Assembly: GCF_039542305.1 (NCBI RefSeq)
Contig: NZ_BAABHW010000001.1
Location: forward strand, 124,001 to 188,000
Reading direction: 5' to 3'
From: Roseibacterium beibuensis
GTDB lineage: Bacteria > Pseudomonadota > Alphaproteobacteria > Rhodobacterales > Rhodobacteraceae
DNA: 64,000 bases
A model generated the notes under the pieces. It did no database searches and had not been told where the DNA came from. It worked only from the letters and a program-made list of their open reading frames with translations. A program made the position numbers and the translations under genes. Shown piece after piece: positions 9,190-17,161 of the stretch (the stretch's first letter is position 1; every line of letters starts with the position of its first letter).

Positions 9190-10107
9190 ATGGGCGAGGG
9201 CGAAAGCAAGCACCAGTTGCAAAAAACCGATCCGGGCGGCGGAGAGGTGCCGGTCGCGGCGGCCGCGCTTGCCGCCGGGCTGCATTTCGTGGCGACCCCG
9301 ATCGGGACGGCGCGCGACATCACGCTCAGGGCGCTCGACACGCTGCGCGTGGCGGATGTGATCGCGGCGGAAGATACCCGGACTGCGCGCCGCCTGATGG
9401 AAATTCACGGCATCCCCCTCGGGGGGCGACCGCTGTTGCCCTACCACGATCACAACGGGGCCGAGATGCGGCCGCGCCTGATCCGGGCGCTGACGGAGGG
9501 CAAGCGCGTGGCCTATGTCTCGGATGCGGGCACGCCGCTGGTGGCCGATCCGGGCTATCAACTTGCCCGCGCGGCGATCGAGGCGGGGCTGCCGGTGACG
9601 GCGGCACCGGGGCCATCGGCGGCGCTGGCCGCGCTGACGATTTCTGGCTTGCCCTCGGACCGGTTCCTGTTCGCGGGCTTCCCCCCGCCGCAGGCCGGGG
9701 CGCGCAAAAGCTGGATCGCCGGGCTGGATGCGTCAGGCGCGACGGTGATCCTGTTCGAAAGCCCCAAGCGGATTCATCGTTTGTTAGGGGAATTGTGCGA
9801 GTCTCTGGGCGAGGATCGTCAGGCGGCGCTGTGTCGGGAACTGACCAAACGATTCGAAGAGGCGCGGCGCGGCACGCTGGCCGAGTTGCGAGACAGCGTC
9901 GGGGCCGTGCCGCCCAAGGGCGAGATCGTGCTTGTGCTGGATCGCGCAGGTGCGGCGGAGACGAGCGAAGAGGATCTGGACGCCGCCTTGCATGACGCCT
10001 TGTCGCGGCTTCGGGTCAAGGATGCCGCCGCCGAGGTGGCCGAGCGTCTTGGCCTGCCCAGGCGCGATGTCTACCAGCGTGCGCTGGCGTTGAGAGAGAA
10101 AGACTAG
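9190..10107 (+). CDS. rsmI: 16S rRNA (cytidine(1402)-2'-O)-methyltransferase
   Basis: An SAM-dependent tetrapyrrole-methylase-fold enzyme that 2'-O-methylates C1402 in the decoding centre of 16S rRNA. Family motifs seen are LHFVATPIGTARDITLRAL, AAEDTRTARRLM, SDAGTPLVADPGY and GPSAALAALTISGLP. Length 305 aa is a little above the usual 280-290 because of an N-terminal extension. GGAAGGGG lies about ten bases before the ATG. It is followed after 38 bp by yraN. Confidence 0.96.
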   Translation: MGEGESKHQLQKTDPGGGEVPVAAAALAAGLHFVATPIGTARDITLRALDTLRVADVIAAEDTRTARRLMEIHGIPLGGRPLLPYHDHNGAEMRPRLIRALTEGKRVAYVSDAGTPLVADPGYQLARAAIEAGLPVTAAPGPSAALAALTISGLPSDRFLFAGFPPPQAGARKSWIAGLDASGATVILFESPKRIHRLLGELCESLGEDRQAALCRELTKRFEEARRGTLAELRDSVGAVPPKGEIVLVLDRAGAAETSEEDLDAALHDALSRLRVKDAAAEVAERLGLPRRDVYQRALALREKD

Positions 10108-10145
10108 CTCGGGCGCAGGTCGCCCGGGACCGAAAGGAACGGGCA

Positions 10146-10520
10146 ATGGCGAATGCGAAACGGATCGAGCGCGGCCAACGGAATTTCCACGCCGGACAGG
10201 CCGCCGAGGAACAGGTCGCGCGCCGCTACGAGCGGGATGGGCACCGTATCCTTTCGCGACGCTGGCGGGGGCCTTTGGGCGAGATCGACCTCATTGCCGA
10301 GAAGGACGGGGAAACCGTCTTCGTCGAGGTGAAATCGGCGGCGGATTTCTCGACGGCGGCGCAGTCGCTGACGCGGCGCCAGATCGACCGCCTGCTGCGG
10401 AGCGCCGAACACTACATCGGGGCCTTGCCGACGGGTTCGCTTACGCCGATGCGGTTCGACGTGGCCTTGGTGGATCGCTCCGGGCGCATGGAAATTCTGC
10501 CCAACGCGTTGATGACATGA
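10146..10520 (+). CDS. YraN family protein (UPF0102)
   Basis: A 124-residue protein with the restriction-endonuclease-like core GEIDLIAEKDGETVFVEVKSA near residue 40, giving the Glu, Asp and ExK residues of the PD-(D/E)xK fold. The family is widespread and sits next to rsmI, but its nucleic-acid substrate is not established. AAAGGAA lies upstream of the ATG. Gene order rsmI-yraN-gshB is conserved in alphaproteobacteria. Confidence 0.93.
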   Translation: MANAKRIERGQRNFHAGQAAEEQVARRYERDGHRILSRRWRGPLGEIDLIAEKDGETVFVEVKSAADFSTAAQSLTRRQIDRLLRSAEHYIGALPTGSLTPMRFDVALVDRSGRMEILPNALMT

Positions 10521-10556
10521 TGGCGCGCCATTGCCTCTCGGGGTGCAGCGCGCCAT
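10520..10556. other. 8-bp inverted repeat between yraN and gshB
   Basis: Arms ATGGCGCG and CGCGCCAT are separated by 21 bases, just after the yraN stop and before the gshB ribosome-binding site. There is no T-run. It may be a weak RNA stem that tunes gshB expression, or chance in GC-rich DNA. Confidence 0.3.
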
Positions 10557-10589
10557 GTATGGCGCCGACACGGCCGTCGGAGGGTGACA

Positions 10590-11528
10590 ATGAAAGTGGC
10601 ATTCCAGATGGATCCGATCGGATCCGTCGACATCAACGCGGACAGCACGTTCCGCCTCGCCGAAGAAGCGCAGGCGCGCGGCCACGAGATGTGGGTCTAC
10701 ACGCCCGATCACCTTTCCTACCGCGAGGGCCGCGTCATGGCGCGCGCCCAGAGCCTGCGGGTCCAGCGCGTGCAGGGCGATCATGCCGACCTCGGGCCGG
10801 TTGCCGATATCGATCTGGGCGAGATGGACGTGGTCTGGCTGCGGCAGGACCCGCCTTTCGACATGGGTTACATCACCACGACGCACCTGCTGGACCGGCT
10901 CAAGGGGCAGGCGCTGGTGGTGAACGACCCGTTCTGGGTGCGCAACTCGCCGGAAAAACTGCTGGTGCTGGATTTCCCCGATCTGACCCCGCCCACCGCC
11001 ATCGCCCGCGACATCGAAGTGTTGCGCGAGTTCAAGGAAAAGCACGGCGATATCATCCTCAAACCGCTCTATGGCAATGGCGGGGCGGGCGTGTTCCGCC
11101 TCGACCCGAACGACCGGAACCTGACCTCGCTGCACGAGCTTTTCACCGGCATGAGCCGCGAGCCCTTGATCGTCCAGAAATTCCTGCCCGACGTCTCGGC
11201 TGGCGACAAACGCATCATCTTGGTGGACGGTGAACCGGTCGGTGGGATCAACCGCGTGCCCGCCAAGGGCGAGACCCGGTCGAACATGCATGTCGGCGGC
11301 CGCCCCGAGAAAACCGACCTGACCGAGCGGGAGCGCGAGATCTGCGCAATCATCGGGCCGCGCCTGAAGGAGATGGGGCAGGTTTTCGTCGGCATCGACG
11401 TGATCGGCGGCTACCTGACCGAGATCAACGTGACCTCGCCCACCGGCATACAGGAACTCGAACGCTTCGACGGGGTCAATGTGGCCGGCCAGATCTGGGA
11501 GGCGATCGAAGCACGCCTCGCCGGGTGA
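10590..11528 (+). CDS. gshB: Glutathione synthase
   Basis: An ATP-grasp ligase joining gamma-glutamylcysteine and glycine to make glutathione. It begins MKVAFQMDPIGSVDINADSTF, the conserved prokaryotic GshB N-terminus, and contains LWLRQDPPFD-like, ILKPLYGNGGAGVFR and GIDVIGGYLTEINVTSPTG motifs of the ATP-grasp fold. Length 312 aa is normal. GGAGG is six bases before this ATG; an in-frame GTG two codons earlier lies too close to the GGAGG. It converges on comM with only 4 bp between the two stops. Confidence 0.97.
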   Translation: MKVAFQMDPIGSVDINADSTFRLAEEAQARGHEMWVYTPDHLSYREGRVMARAQSLRVQRVQGDHADLGPVADIDLGEMDVVWLRQDPPFDMGYITTTHLLDRLKGQALVVNDPFWVRNSPEKLLVLDFPDLTPPTAIARDIEVLREFKEKHGDIILKPLYGNGGAGVFRLDPNDRNLTSLHELFTGMSREPLIVQKFLPDVSAGDKRIILVDGEPVGGINRVPAKGETRSNMHVGGRPEKTDLTEREREICAIIGPRLKEMGQVFVGIDVIGGYLTEINVTSPTGIQELERFDGVNVAGQIWEAIEARLAG

Positions 11529-11532
11529 GCGG

Positions 11533-13074
11533 TCACATCGACGGCGCCCCGATCAGCCGGTAGCCGACCGCCTCGGCGATATGGGGCTGTCCGACCGTCT
11601 CGGCCCCGTCGAGATCCGCAATGGTCCGGGCCAGCCGCAGCACGCGGTGATAGCCCCGGGCGGTCAGGCGGAACTTCTCGGCCGCCTTGAGCAGCAGGTC
11701 CTTGCCCGCCTTGTCCGGAGTTGCGATCCGGTCAAGAAGCGCGCCTTCGGCATCGGCATTCACGCGGGCGGTGACGCCGATCTCGGCAAATCGCGCGCTT
11801 TGGATGTCGCGCGCCGCGGCGACGCGTTTCGCGATCTCGGCCGACGTGTCGCCCGAGGGCGGCAGGTCGAGATCGGCATAGCTGACCGGCGGCACCTCCA
11901 GCCGCAGGTCGAACCGGTCCATCAGCGGCCCCGAGATCTTTCCCATGTACTCCGCCCCGCATTGCGGCGCGCGGCCACAGGCCTGGCCCGCGTCGTAGAG
12001 TTGCCCGCAGCGGCACGGGTTGGCGGCGGCGATCAACAGGAAGCGGCAGGGATAGGTGACATGGGCATTGGCGCGGGCGACCACGACCTCGCCGGTTTCA
12101 ATCGGTTGGCGCAGGGTTTCCAGAACGGCCCGGGCGTATTCCGGAAACTCGTCAAGAAACAGCACGCCGTTATGGGCCAGGCTGATCTCGCCGGGTTTCG
12201 CGCCACGCCCGCCCCCCACCACCGCGGCCATCGAGGCCGTGTGATGCGGCGCGCGGTAGGGCCGCGTGCGGGAAATGCCGCCCTCGTCGAGCAGCCCCGC
12301 AAGCGACTGGATCATCGAGGTTTCCAGTGCCTCGGGGGCCGAGAGCGGCGGCAAAATCCCGGGCAGGCGCGCGGCCAGCATGGATTTGCCCGATCCCGGC
12401 GAGCCGACCATCAGCATGTGGTGGCGCCCGGCGGCGGCGATCTCCAAGGCGCGTTTGGCGCGCTCCTGTCCGCGGACCTCTGACAGGCAGCCCGTGGTTG
12501 GATCATCACGGATCTCGCCGGGGCGGGCCGGGTCCAGCGGCGCACGGTCGGTCAGATGGGCGATCAGGTCGGCGAGGCTTTTGGCGGCAAAGACCGGCGT
12601 GGCGCCGACCCAGGCCGCCTCGGCCCCGCAGGCGGCGGGGCAGAGCAGGACGCGGTCGTCTTCGCCGGCGGCCAGCGCCGTCGGCAGCGCCCCGATGACG
12701 GGCACGAGGCGCCCGTCCAGCGACAATTCTCCAAGGGCCACGGCCTCCTCGACCCGGTCGGGAGGCAGGATGCCGAGGGCGGCGAGCAGCGCCAGTGCGA
12801 TCGGCAGGTCGAAATGCGAGCCTTCCTTGGGCAGGTCGGCCGGCGACAGGTTCACCGTGATCCGCTTGGATGGCAGCGCGATGGCCATGGCCTGCAGCGC
12901 GGTGCGCACCCGTTCGCGCGCCTCGGACACGGCCTTGTCGGGCAGGCCCACCACGGCAAAGCCCGGCAGCCCGGCGGTGACCGCGCATTGCACCTCGACC
13001 CGGCGGGCGTCCAGCCCTTCGAAGGCGACGGTATGGCAGCGCGCAAGCGCCTCGGGGCTGGGACTGTCGAACAT
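11533..13074 (-). CDS. comM: YifB/ComM family Mg-chelatase-like AAA+ ATPase
   Basis: A 513-residue ATPase. The N-terminal domain (VEVQCAVTAGLPGFAVVGLPD) has the Lon/ChlI-like fold; the AAA+ module has Walker A GSPGSGKSM near residue 225 and Walker B VLFLDEFPEY near residue 305; the C-terminal Mg-chelatase domain follows. ComM is a branch-migration helicase needed for integrating incoming DNA in natural transformation, and in Rhodobacter capsulatus the homologue is required to receive gene transfer agent DNA under CtrA control. A CtrA-like site lies 25 bp upstream of the start here. Confidence 0.95.
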   Translation of the reverse strand: MFDSPSPEALARCHTVAFEGLDARRVEVQCAVTAGLPGFAVVGLPDKAVSEARERVRTALQAMAIALPSKRITVNLSPADLPKEGSHFDLPIALALLAALGILPPDRVEEAVALGELSLDGRLVPVIGALPTALAAGEDDRVLLCPAACGAEAAWVGATPVFAAKSLADLIAHLTDRAPLDPARPGEIRDDPTTGCLSEVRGQERAKRALEIAAAGRHHMLMVGSPGSGKSMLAARLPGILPPLSAPEALETSMIQSLAGLLDEGGISRTRPYRAPHHTASMAAVVGGGRGAKPGEISLAHNGVLFLDEFPEYARAVLETLRQPIETGEVVVARANAHVTYPCRFLLIAAANPCRCGQLYDAGQACGRAPQCGAEYMGKISGPLMDRFDLRLEVPPVSYADLDLPPSGDTSAEIAKRVAAARDIQSARFAEIGVTARVNADAEGALLDRIATPDKAGKDLLLKAAEKFRLTARGYHRVLRLARTIADLDGAETVGQPHIAEAVGYRLIGAPSM

Positions 13075-13098
13075 GGCGACAGTCTTCGCCCGGCTTGG

Positions 13099-13113
13099 TT
13101 AGGAAATGATTAA
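13099..13113 (-). promoter_or_regulatory. CtrA-like binding site upstream of comM
   Basis: Read toward comM the sequence is TTAA-TCATTTC-CTAA, matching the CtrA consensus TTAA-N7-TTAA at seven of eight fixed positions, with outer bases making it GTTAA-N7-CTAAC. It lies 25-39 bp upstream of the comM start. The match is visible; binding is inferred. Confidence 0.5.
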
Positions 13114-13132
13114 CACCACCATCGGCGCGACA

Positions 13133-13176
13133 CGTTTTCCTCAAGGAAAACGGCCCGGAAAACTCGAGTTTTCCGG
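13133..13176. terminator. Two adjacent perfect hairpins with shared arm sequences
   Basis: The first has CGTTTTCC / GGAAAACG around a TCAA loop; the second is a 22-bp perfect palindrome with arms CCGGAAAACTC / GAGTTTTCCGG. GGAAAAC and GTTTTCC each occur twice, so the arms can also pair across the two stems. It sits just after the glutathione S-transferase stop on the minus strand and may end that transcript or act as an alternating structure ahead of comM. No long T-run is present. Confidence 0.5.
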
Positions 13177-13195
13177 TCGCGCCCCGGGTGTCGGC

Positions 13196-13876
13196 TCAGC
13201 CTGGTATCGGGAAGGGCAGGCGCGGCAGACCCATATCGTATTTCGCGACTTCGTCATCCTCGACCAGTCCCGCCTCGCGCCATTCGATAATAGCGGGGTG
13301 GGCCAGTTGCGTGGTCACGTAGCTCTGTGTCAGCGGATCGACCGGCAGGCCATAGCCCGCGATCCGGATGGCGACGGGGGCGAAAAAGACATCGGCAAGG
13401 GAATAGTCGCCATAGAGGTAAGGCCCGCCCGAGCGCGCCAATGCCTCGGACCACAGGGCTTGCAGCCGGTCGAGATCGGCCTGCACCGCGGCGCTGACCT
13501 CGAACCCGTCCCATGCCGTGCGCAAATTCATCGGGCAGGCGTTGCGCAGGGCCGTGAAACCGGAATGCATCTCGGCGATCAGGCTTTGCGCCTCGGCCCG
13601 CGCGATCGGGTCATCCGGCAGCAATCCCTTCTCGGGGAAGGTTTCGGCAAGGTGCCAGGCGATGGCGAGGCTGTCGGTCAGGATGCCGCCTTCGGGCGTG
13701 CGCAGAACCGGAACGGTCCCCCCGCCGCCAAACGCCGCGACCTCTGACGCGAAAGCGTCGGAATAGATGACGGTGGAAGACAGATCGACGGGAATGCCAA
13801 AGGCCGCGAAAGGGAGCCATCCGCGCAGGGACCAGGAGGAATAGCTGCGCTGGCCGATCAGGAGTGCATAAGCCAT
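13196..13876 (-). CDS. Glutathione S-transferase family protein
   Basis: A cytosolic GST-fold protein. The N-terminal thioredoxin-like domain begins MAYALLIGQRSYSSWSLRGWLPF, with the GSH-site pattern GTVPVLRTPEGGILTDSLAIAWHLAE near residues 55-80; an all-helical C-terminal domain follows. The YSSWSLRGWL start matches a proteobacterial GST subgroup. I chose the ATG at 13876 from that conserved start; an in-frame ATG at 13918 would add 14 residues, and neither has a clear Shine-Dalgarno. Substrate unknown. The histidine phosphatase gene ends 58 bp upstream of this start. Confidence 0.9.
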   Translation of the reverse strand: MAYALLIGQRSYSSWSLRGWLPFAAFGIPVDLSSTVIYSDAFASEVAAFGGGGTVPVLRTPEGGILTDSLAIAWHLAETFPEKGLLPDDPIARAEAQSLIAEMHSGFTALRNACPMNLRTAWDGFEVSAAVQADLDRLQALWSEALARSGGPYLYGDYSLADVFFAPVAIRIAGYGLPVDPLTQSYVTTQLAHPAIIEWREAGLVEDDEVAKYDMGLPRLPFPIPG

Positions 13877-13934
13877 GGCGGCATAGGCGCAGGGGCGCGC
13901 GTCGGCGTCAATCGCCATTCGCTGATCGTGCCGA

Positions 13935-14513
13935 TCAGGGAAGGTGATTGATGGCGGCAATGCGCCAGCCGTCGTCGCCGAGATGAAGTTCGGTGACCGA
14001 CAGCGTGTCGATCCGGTGCGAGAGCGCCTTTTCGGGCGCAAGGCCGCCCGCGCGGCTGAGATGGGTGAGGATGGCGCCGAAATGGCTGACCGCGATCAGG
14101 TCGCCCTCCACCTGTCCGATCAGCCTGTCGATCGCGGAGGAGACCCGCGCGGCAACGGCGTTCCAGCTTTCGCCCCCGGGTGGGGCGGTGTCGCCCGGCT
14201 GTTCCCAGAAGGTGCGGGACAGGTCCGGGTCGCGGGCGGAAACGTCGTCGAACTGCATCCCGTCCCACAGGCCGAAATCAAACTCGCGCAGGGCCGGGTC
14301 ATGGGGCAGGCGAACACGCTCGGCCATGATGGCATCGGCCGTGGCGACCGCGCGCCGGAGATCGGAGGAGACGACCGTGGCCGTCCGGGGCAGATAGGCG
14401 TCCAGCCGCGCAAGCGCCTGTCGATCCGACAGGTCGGCGGGCACATCGCGCCACCCGGTCATGGTGACTTGGTGGGTCGGCCCGTGTCGGACCCAGCAGA
14501 GCCGCCTCACCAT
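13935..14513 (-). CDS. Histidine phosphatase family protein (CobC-like)
   Basis: A 192-residue phosphoglycerate-mutase-fold phosphatase. The catalytic RHG motif is in LCWVRHGPTHQ near residue 9, and the second His is in GDLIAVSHFGAILTHL near residue 150. It overlaps the cobU end by 7 nt, so the pair is probably translated together; that context suggests alpha-ribazole phosphatase activity (CobC) in the nucleotide-loop step of cobalamin assembly. A general phosphatase role cannot be excluded. Confidence 0.85.
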   Translation of the reverse strand: MVRRLCWVRHGPTHQVTMTGWRDVPADLSDRQALARLDAYLPRTATVVSSDLRRAVATADAIMAERVRLPHDPALREFDFGLWDGMQFDDVSARDPDLSRTFWEQPGDTAPPGGESWNAVAARVSSAIDRLIGQVEGDLIAVSHFGAILTHLSRAGGLAPEKALSHRIDTLSVTELHLGDDGWRIAAINHLP

Positions 14514-15064
14514 GGCGTCGGTGTCTCCATGTCGGGCAAGGGTGCCCCGCCCTTCAGGACCAAGGGCAGGCCGGCGGTGACCTGGACCACCAGATCGGCC
14601 TGCGCGGCGAGTTGCTGGTTCAATCGCCCCAGGGCCTGTTGAAATTGGCGCCCCGGGTCTCCGTCCGGTGCGACCCCTCCGGTGACATCGTTCGTGACCA
14701 GAACGACGGGCGCGGGCAGTTGGTCGAGCACGTCTTCAAGCAGAGCGGCCTCTTCCTCGATGTCGGTGTCGCTTCGTATCTGGTTCGACAGCCAGTAGGT
14801 CACACAATCGACCAGCGCGACCTCTTCGACCTCGATCTGAGCGAGCGCCCGGGCAAGGTCGCGCGGCGCTTCGACGGTACGCCAGCCCTGCCCGGAGCGG
14901 CGGGTGCGGTGCACGTCGATCCGCGCCGCCAGATCCGCATCATCGGCTTGGGCCGTGGCGAAATAGACCTTGGCTAGGCCCGAGCGGCGCACAAGCCTTT
15001 CTGCAAAGGCGGATTTGCCCGAGGCCGCGCCTCCAATGGCAAGTGTGATGGGGGGAAGCTGCAA
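14507..15064 (-). CDS. cobU: Adenosylcobinamide kinase / adenosylcobinamide-phosphate guanylyltransferase
   Basis: A bifunctional enzyme that phosphorylates adenosylcobinamide and transfers GMP in the late cobalamin pathway. The P-loop is LAIGGAASGKSAFAERLV at the N-terminus, followed by VYFATAQADDADLAARIDVHRTRR and VALVDCVTYWLSNQ, all CobU features. I chose the TTG at 15064: GGGAAAG lies upstream, 185 aa is the family length, and it avoids running into rpoH2. An ATG further upstream would overlap rpoH2. The product can serve the B12-dependent nrdJ in this window. Confidence 0.92.
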   Translation of the reverse strand: MQLPPITLAIGGAASGKSAFAERLVRRSGLAKVYFATAQADDADLAARIDVHRTRRSGQGWRTVEAPRDLARALAQIEVEEVALVDCVTYWLSNQIRSDTDIEEEAALLEDVLDQLPAPVVLVTNDVTGGVAPDGDPGRQFQQALGRLNQQLAAQADLVVQVTAGLPLVLKGGAPLPDMETPTPW

Positions 15065-15081
15065 TTTTCTTTCCCGAGAAG

Positions 15082-15110
15082 TGATCCGGACGCGAAGACG
15101 TTGCGTAACA
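15082..15110 (+). promoter_or_regulatory. RpoE-type promoter upstream of rpoH2
   Basis: TGATCC at 15082-15087 is followed after 18 bases by TAACA at 15106-15110. The Rhodobacter sphaeroides RpoE (singlet-oxygen ECF sigma factor) promoter is roughly TGATC-N18-TAA, and rpoH2 is an RpoE target there. The rpoH2 start codon lies about 58 bp downstream of the -10. The motif is visible; its use is inferred. Confidence 0.6.
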
Positions 15111-15168
15111 GGAATGATCGCGGCTTGCGAGCGAAACAGCAAAAGCAACGAACCGGGGGGTTCTGACG

Positions 15169-16050
15169 ATGGCTTTCGACATGGGTGGAGACCAATCTCT
15201 GTCACGGCGCGCCATGAAGGCGGAGTTGCTGGACGCGGAGACGGAATTGCAACTGGCCTACGCGTGGCGCGACCACCGCGACGAACAGGCGCTGCATCGG
15301 CTGGTGACGGCCTACATGCGGTTGGCGATCTCGATGGCGGCCAAGTTCAAACGCTACGGCGCGCCGATGAACGACCTGATCCAGGAAGCCGGGCTTGGCC
15401 TGATGAAAGCGGCCGACAAGTTCGACCCGGATCGCGGCGTGCGCTTCTCGACCTACGCGGTGTGGTGGATCAAGGCCTCCATTCAAGATTACGTGATGCG
15501 CAACTGGTCGATGGTGCGCACCGGCTCGACCTCGTCTCAGAAATCGCTGTTCTTCAACATGCGCCGGGTTCAGGCCCGGCTGGAGCGGGAAGCGCTGGCG
15601 CGGGGGGAGAACCTCGACAAGCACCAGATGCGTCAGATGATCGCCACCGAAGTGGGCGTGCCGCTGCATGACGTCGAGATGATGGAAGGTCGCCTTGCCG
15701 GCTCCGATTTCTCGCTGAACGCCACCCAATCCGTCGAGGACGAGGGGCGCGAATGGATCGATGCGCTGGAAGATGACAGCGCCCAGGCGGCCGACCTTGT
15801 GCAGGACACGCATGACAACGAACAACTGCGCGAGTGGCTGATCACTGCGATGCAGGCCCTGAACGAACGCGAACGGTTCATCGTCCGCGAGCGCAAGCTG
15901 CGCGAGGAGCCGCGGACGCTGGAAAGCCTCGGCAACGAGCTTGGCCTGTCGAAGGAACGCGTGCGCCAGCTCGAGGCCGCCGCCTTCGGCAAGATGCGCA
16001 AGAACCTCGAAGCGCAGTCGAAGGAGGTTCTGTCGTTTTTCGCCGCCTGA
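15169..16050 (+). CDS. rpoH2: RNA polymerase sigma factor RpoH2 (sigma-32 family)
   Basis: A 293-residue alternative sigma factor. Region 2 shows RLAISMAAKFKRYGAPMNDLIQEAGLGLM and FSTYAVWWIKASIQDYVMRNWSMVR; the RpoH box QKSLFFNMRR follows near residue 125; region 4 ends with LGLSKERVRQLEAAAFGKMR. It directs RNA polymerase to stress promoters. In Rhodobacterales two RpoH types exist, and the second acts downstream of RpoE in photo-oxidative stress. The RpoE-like promoter upstream points to RpoH2 rather than the heat-shock paralogue RpoH1. Confidence 0.92.
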   Translation: MAFDMGGDQSLSRRAMKAELLDAETELQLAYAWRDHRDEQALHRLVTAYMRLAISMAAKFKRYGAPMNDLIQEAGLGLMKAADKFDPDRGVRFSTYAVWWIKASIQDYVMRNWSMVRTGSTSSQKSLFFNMRRVQARLEREALARGENLDKHQMRQMIATEVGVPLHDVEMMEGRLAGSDFSLNATQSVEDEGREWIDALEDDSAQAADLVQDTHDNEQLREWLITAMQALNERERFIVRERKLREEPRTLESLGNELGLSKERVRQLEAAAFGKMRKNLEAQSKEVLSFFAA

Positions 16051-16214
16051 TGCTCCACGCACCCTTGGCGCTGATTGCCGGACTGTTCGCCGGATCCTTC
16101 CTGTGGTTGGCGCCGCAGGGAGGGTTGGATGCTGGTCCGACGGGGATCGCGGCAGAGGCGGCTCAAGGGGGTATCGCCCCGCAGCCGATCCGCCAGATGG
16201 CGATGTTCGACTAG
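16050..16214 (+). CDS. Small putative single-pass membrane protein, 54 aa
   Basis: The ATG overlaps the rpoH2 stop (TGATG). Residues 5-20 (PLALIAGLFAGSFLWL) form one membrane segment; the rest is Ala/Gly/Pro-rich and ends IRQMAMFD. There is no Shine-Dalgarno at the usual distance (AAGGAGG is 22 bases away), so translation would rely on coupling to rpoH2. No known family; it may be a chance frame. Confidence 0.35.
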   Translation: MLHAPLALIAGLFAGSFLWLAPQGGLDAGPTGIAAEAAQGGIAPQPIRQMAMFD

Positions 16215-16312
16215 GACCAGGCAGACAGATGGTCGCGCGGCCTTGCCGGGCGACCGACCATGGCGCATGTGCCAAAAGCTCACCCATTCCAAGCCTTTGA
16301 CGGGAGCCGCAC

Positions 16313-17125
16313 ATGTTTCGCTTTGTTTTTCCGATCCTGATGGCCACATCCGCCCTGCCCGTCGCGGCATCGGAGGTTGCGGACGCGGTCGCCCTGTCCG
16401 AGGCGGCGCAGGGTGCCGACGTGATCATCCTGGGCGAGGTGCATGACAATCCCCACCATCACGCCTTGCAAGCCGATGCGGTTGCCGCCATCGGCCCGAC
16501 CGCCCTGGTGTTCGAGCAGCTGACCGAAGCGGCAGCGGCCAGCGTGACCCCGGAACTGGCCGGTGACGCCGCGGCCCTGGAAGAGGCGCTGAACTGGGCT
16601 GAAAGCGGTTGGCCGGATTTCTCGTATTACTATCCCCTGATCGCCTTTGCCCAAACCGGTCCCATCTACGGCGCGCAGGTTGGGCGAGAGGCGGCGCAGG
16701 CGGCCTTTGCGGATGGCGCGGCAGCGGCATTCGGCCCGGACGCCGGGCGCTATGGCCTGACCACCGCCTTGACCGAGGAAGAACAGGCCACGCGCGAGGC
16801 CGAACAGATGGCGGCGCATTGCGACGCCCTGCCGGAAGAGATTCTGCCCGGATTTGTCGAGGCGCAGCGTTTGCGCGACGCGGCCCTTGCCGCGGCCACG
16901 CTGGAGGCATTGGAGGCGCATGGCGGGCCTGTTGTCGTCATCACCGGCAATGGCCATGCCCGGCGCGATTGGGGCATCCCTTCGATCCTTTCCGTTGCGG
17001 CCGCTGACCTGAACGTGGTCAGCCTCGGGCAGTTTGAAGAGACGCCTCAGGGCGATATCCCGTTTGACCTCTGGGCCGTTGCGGACCCGGTCGAGCGGCC
17101 CGACCCCTGCGCGGCGTTTCGCTGA
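16313..17125 (+). CDS. ChaN family (Tiki-fold) haem-binding-like protein
   Basis: A 270-residue secreted protein; the signal peptide ends around ALPVAAS. GEVHDNPHHHALQADAV near residue 42 and ITGNGHARRDWGIPSIL near residue 222 are the two family motifs that supply ligands. ChaN-like proteins bind haem or are linked to iron uptake, and the fold is related to Tiki and erythromycin esterases. Whether this member binds haem is not shown. It is followed by the HExxH membrane protein on the same strand after 36 bp. Confidence 0.85.
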   Translation: MFRFVFPILMATSALPVAASEVADAVALSEAAQGADVIILGEVHDNPHHHALQADAVAAIGPTALVFEQLTEAAAASVTPELAGDAAALEEALNWAESGWPDFSYYYPLIAFAQTGPIYGAQVGREAAQAAFADGAAAAFGPDAGRYGLTTALTEEEQATREAEQMAAHCDALPEEILPGFVEAQRLRDAALAAATLEALEAHGGPVVVITGNGHARRDWGIPSILSVAAADLNVVSLGQFEETPQGDIPFDLWAVADPVERPDPCAAFR

Positions 17126-17161
17126 CTTGTTCTGCGCCCGCGACGTCGCCATTTCGGTCGG

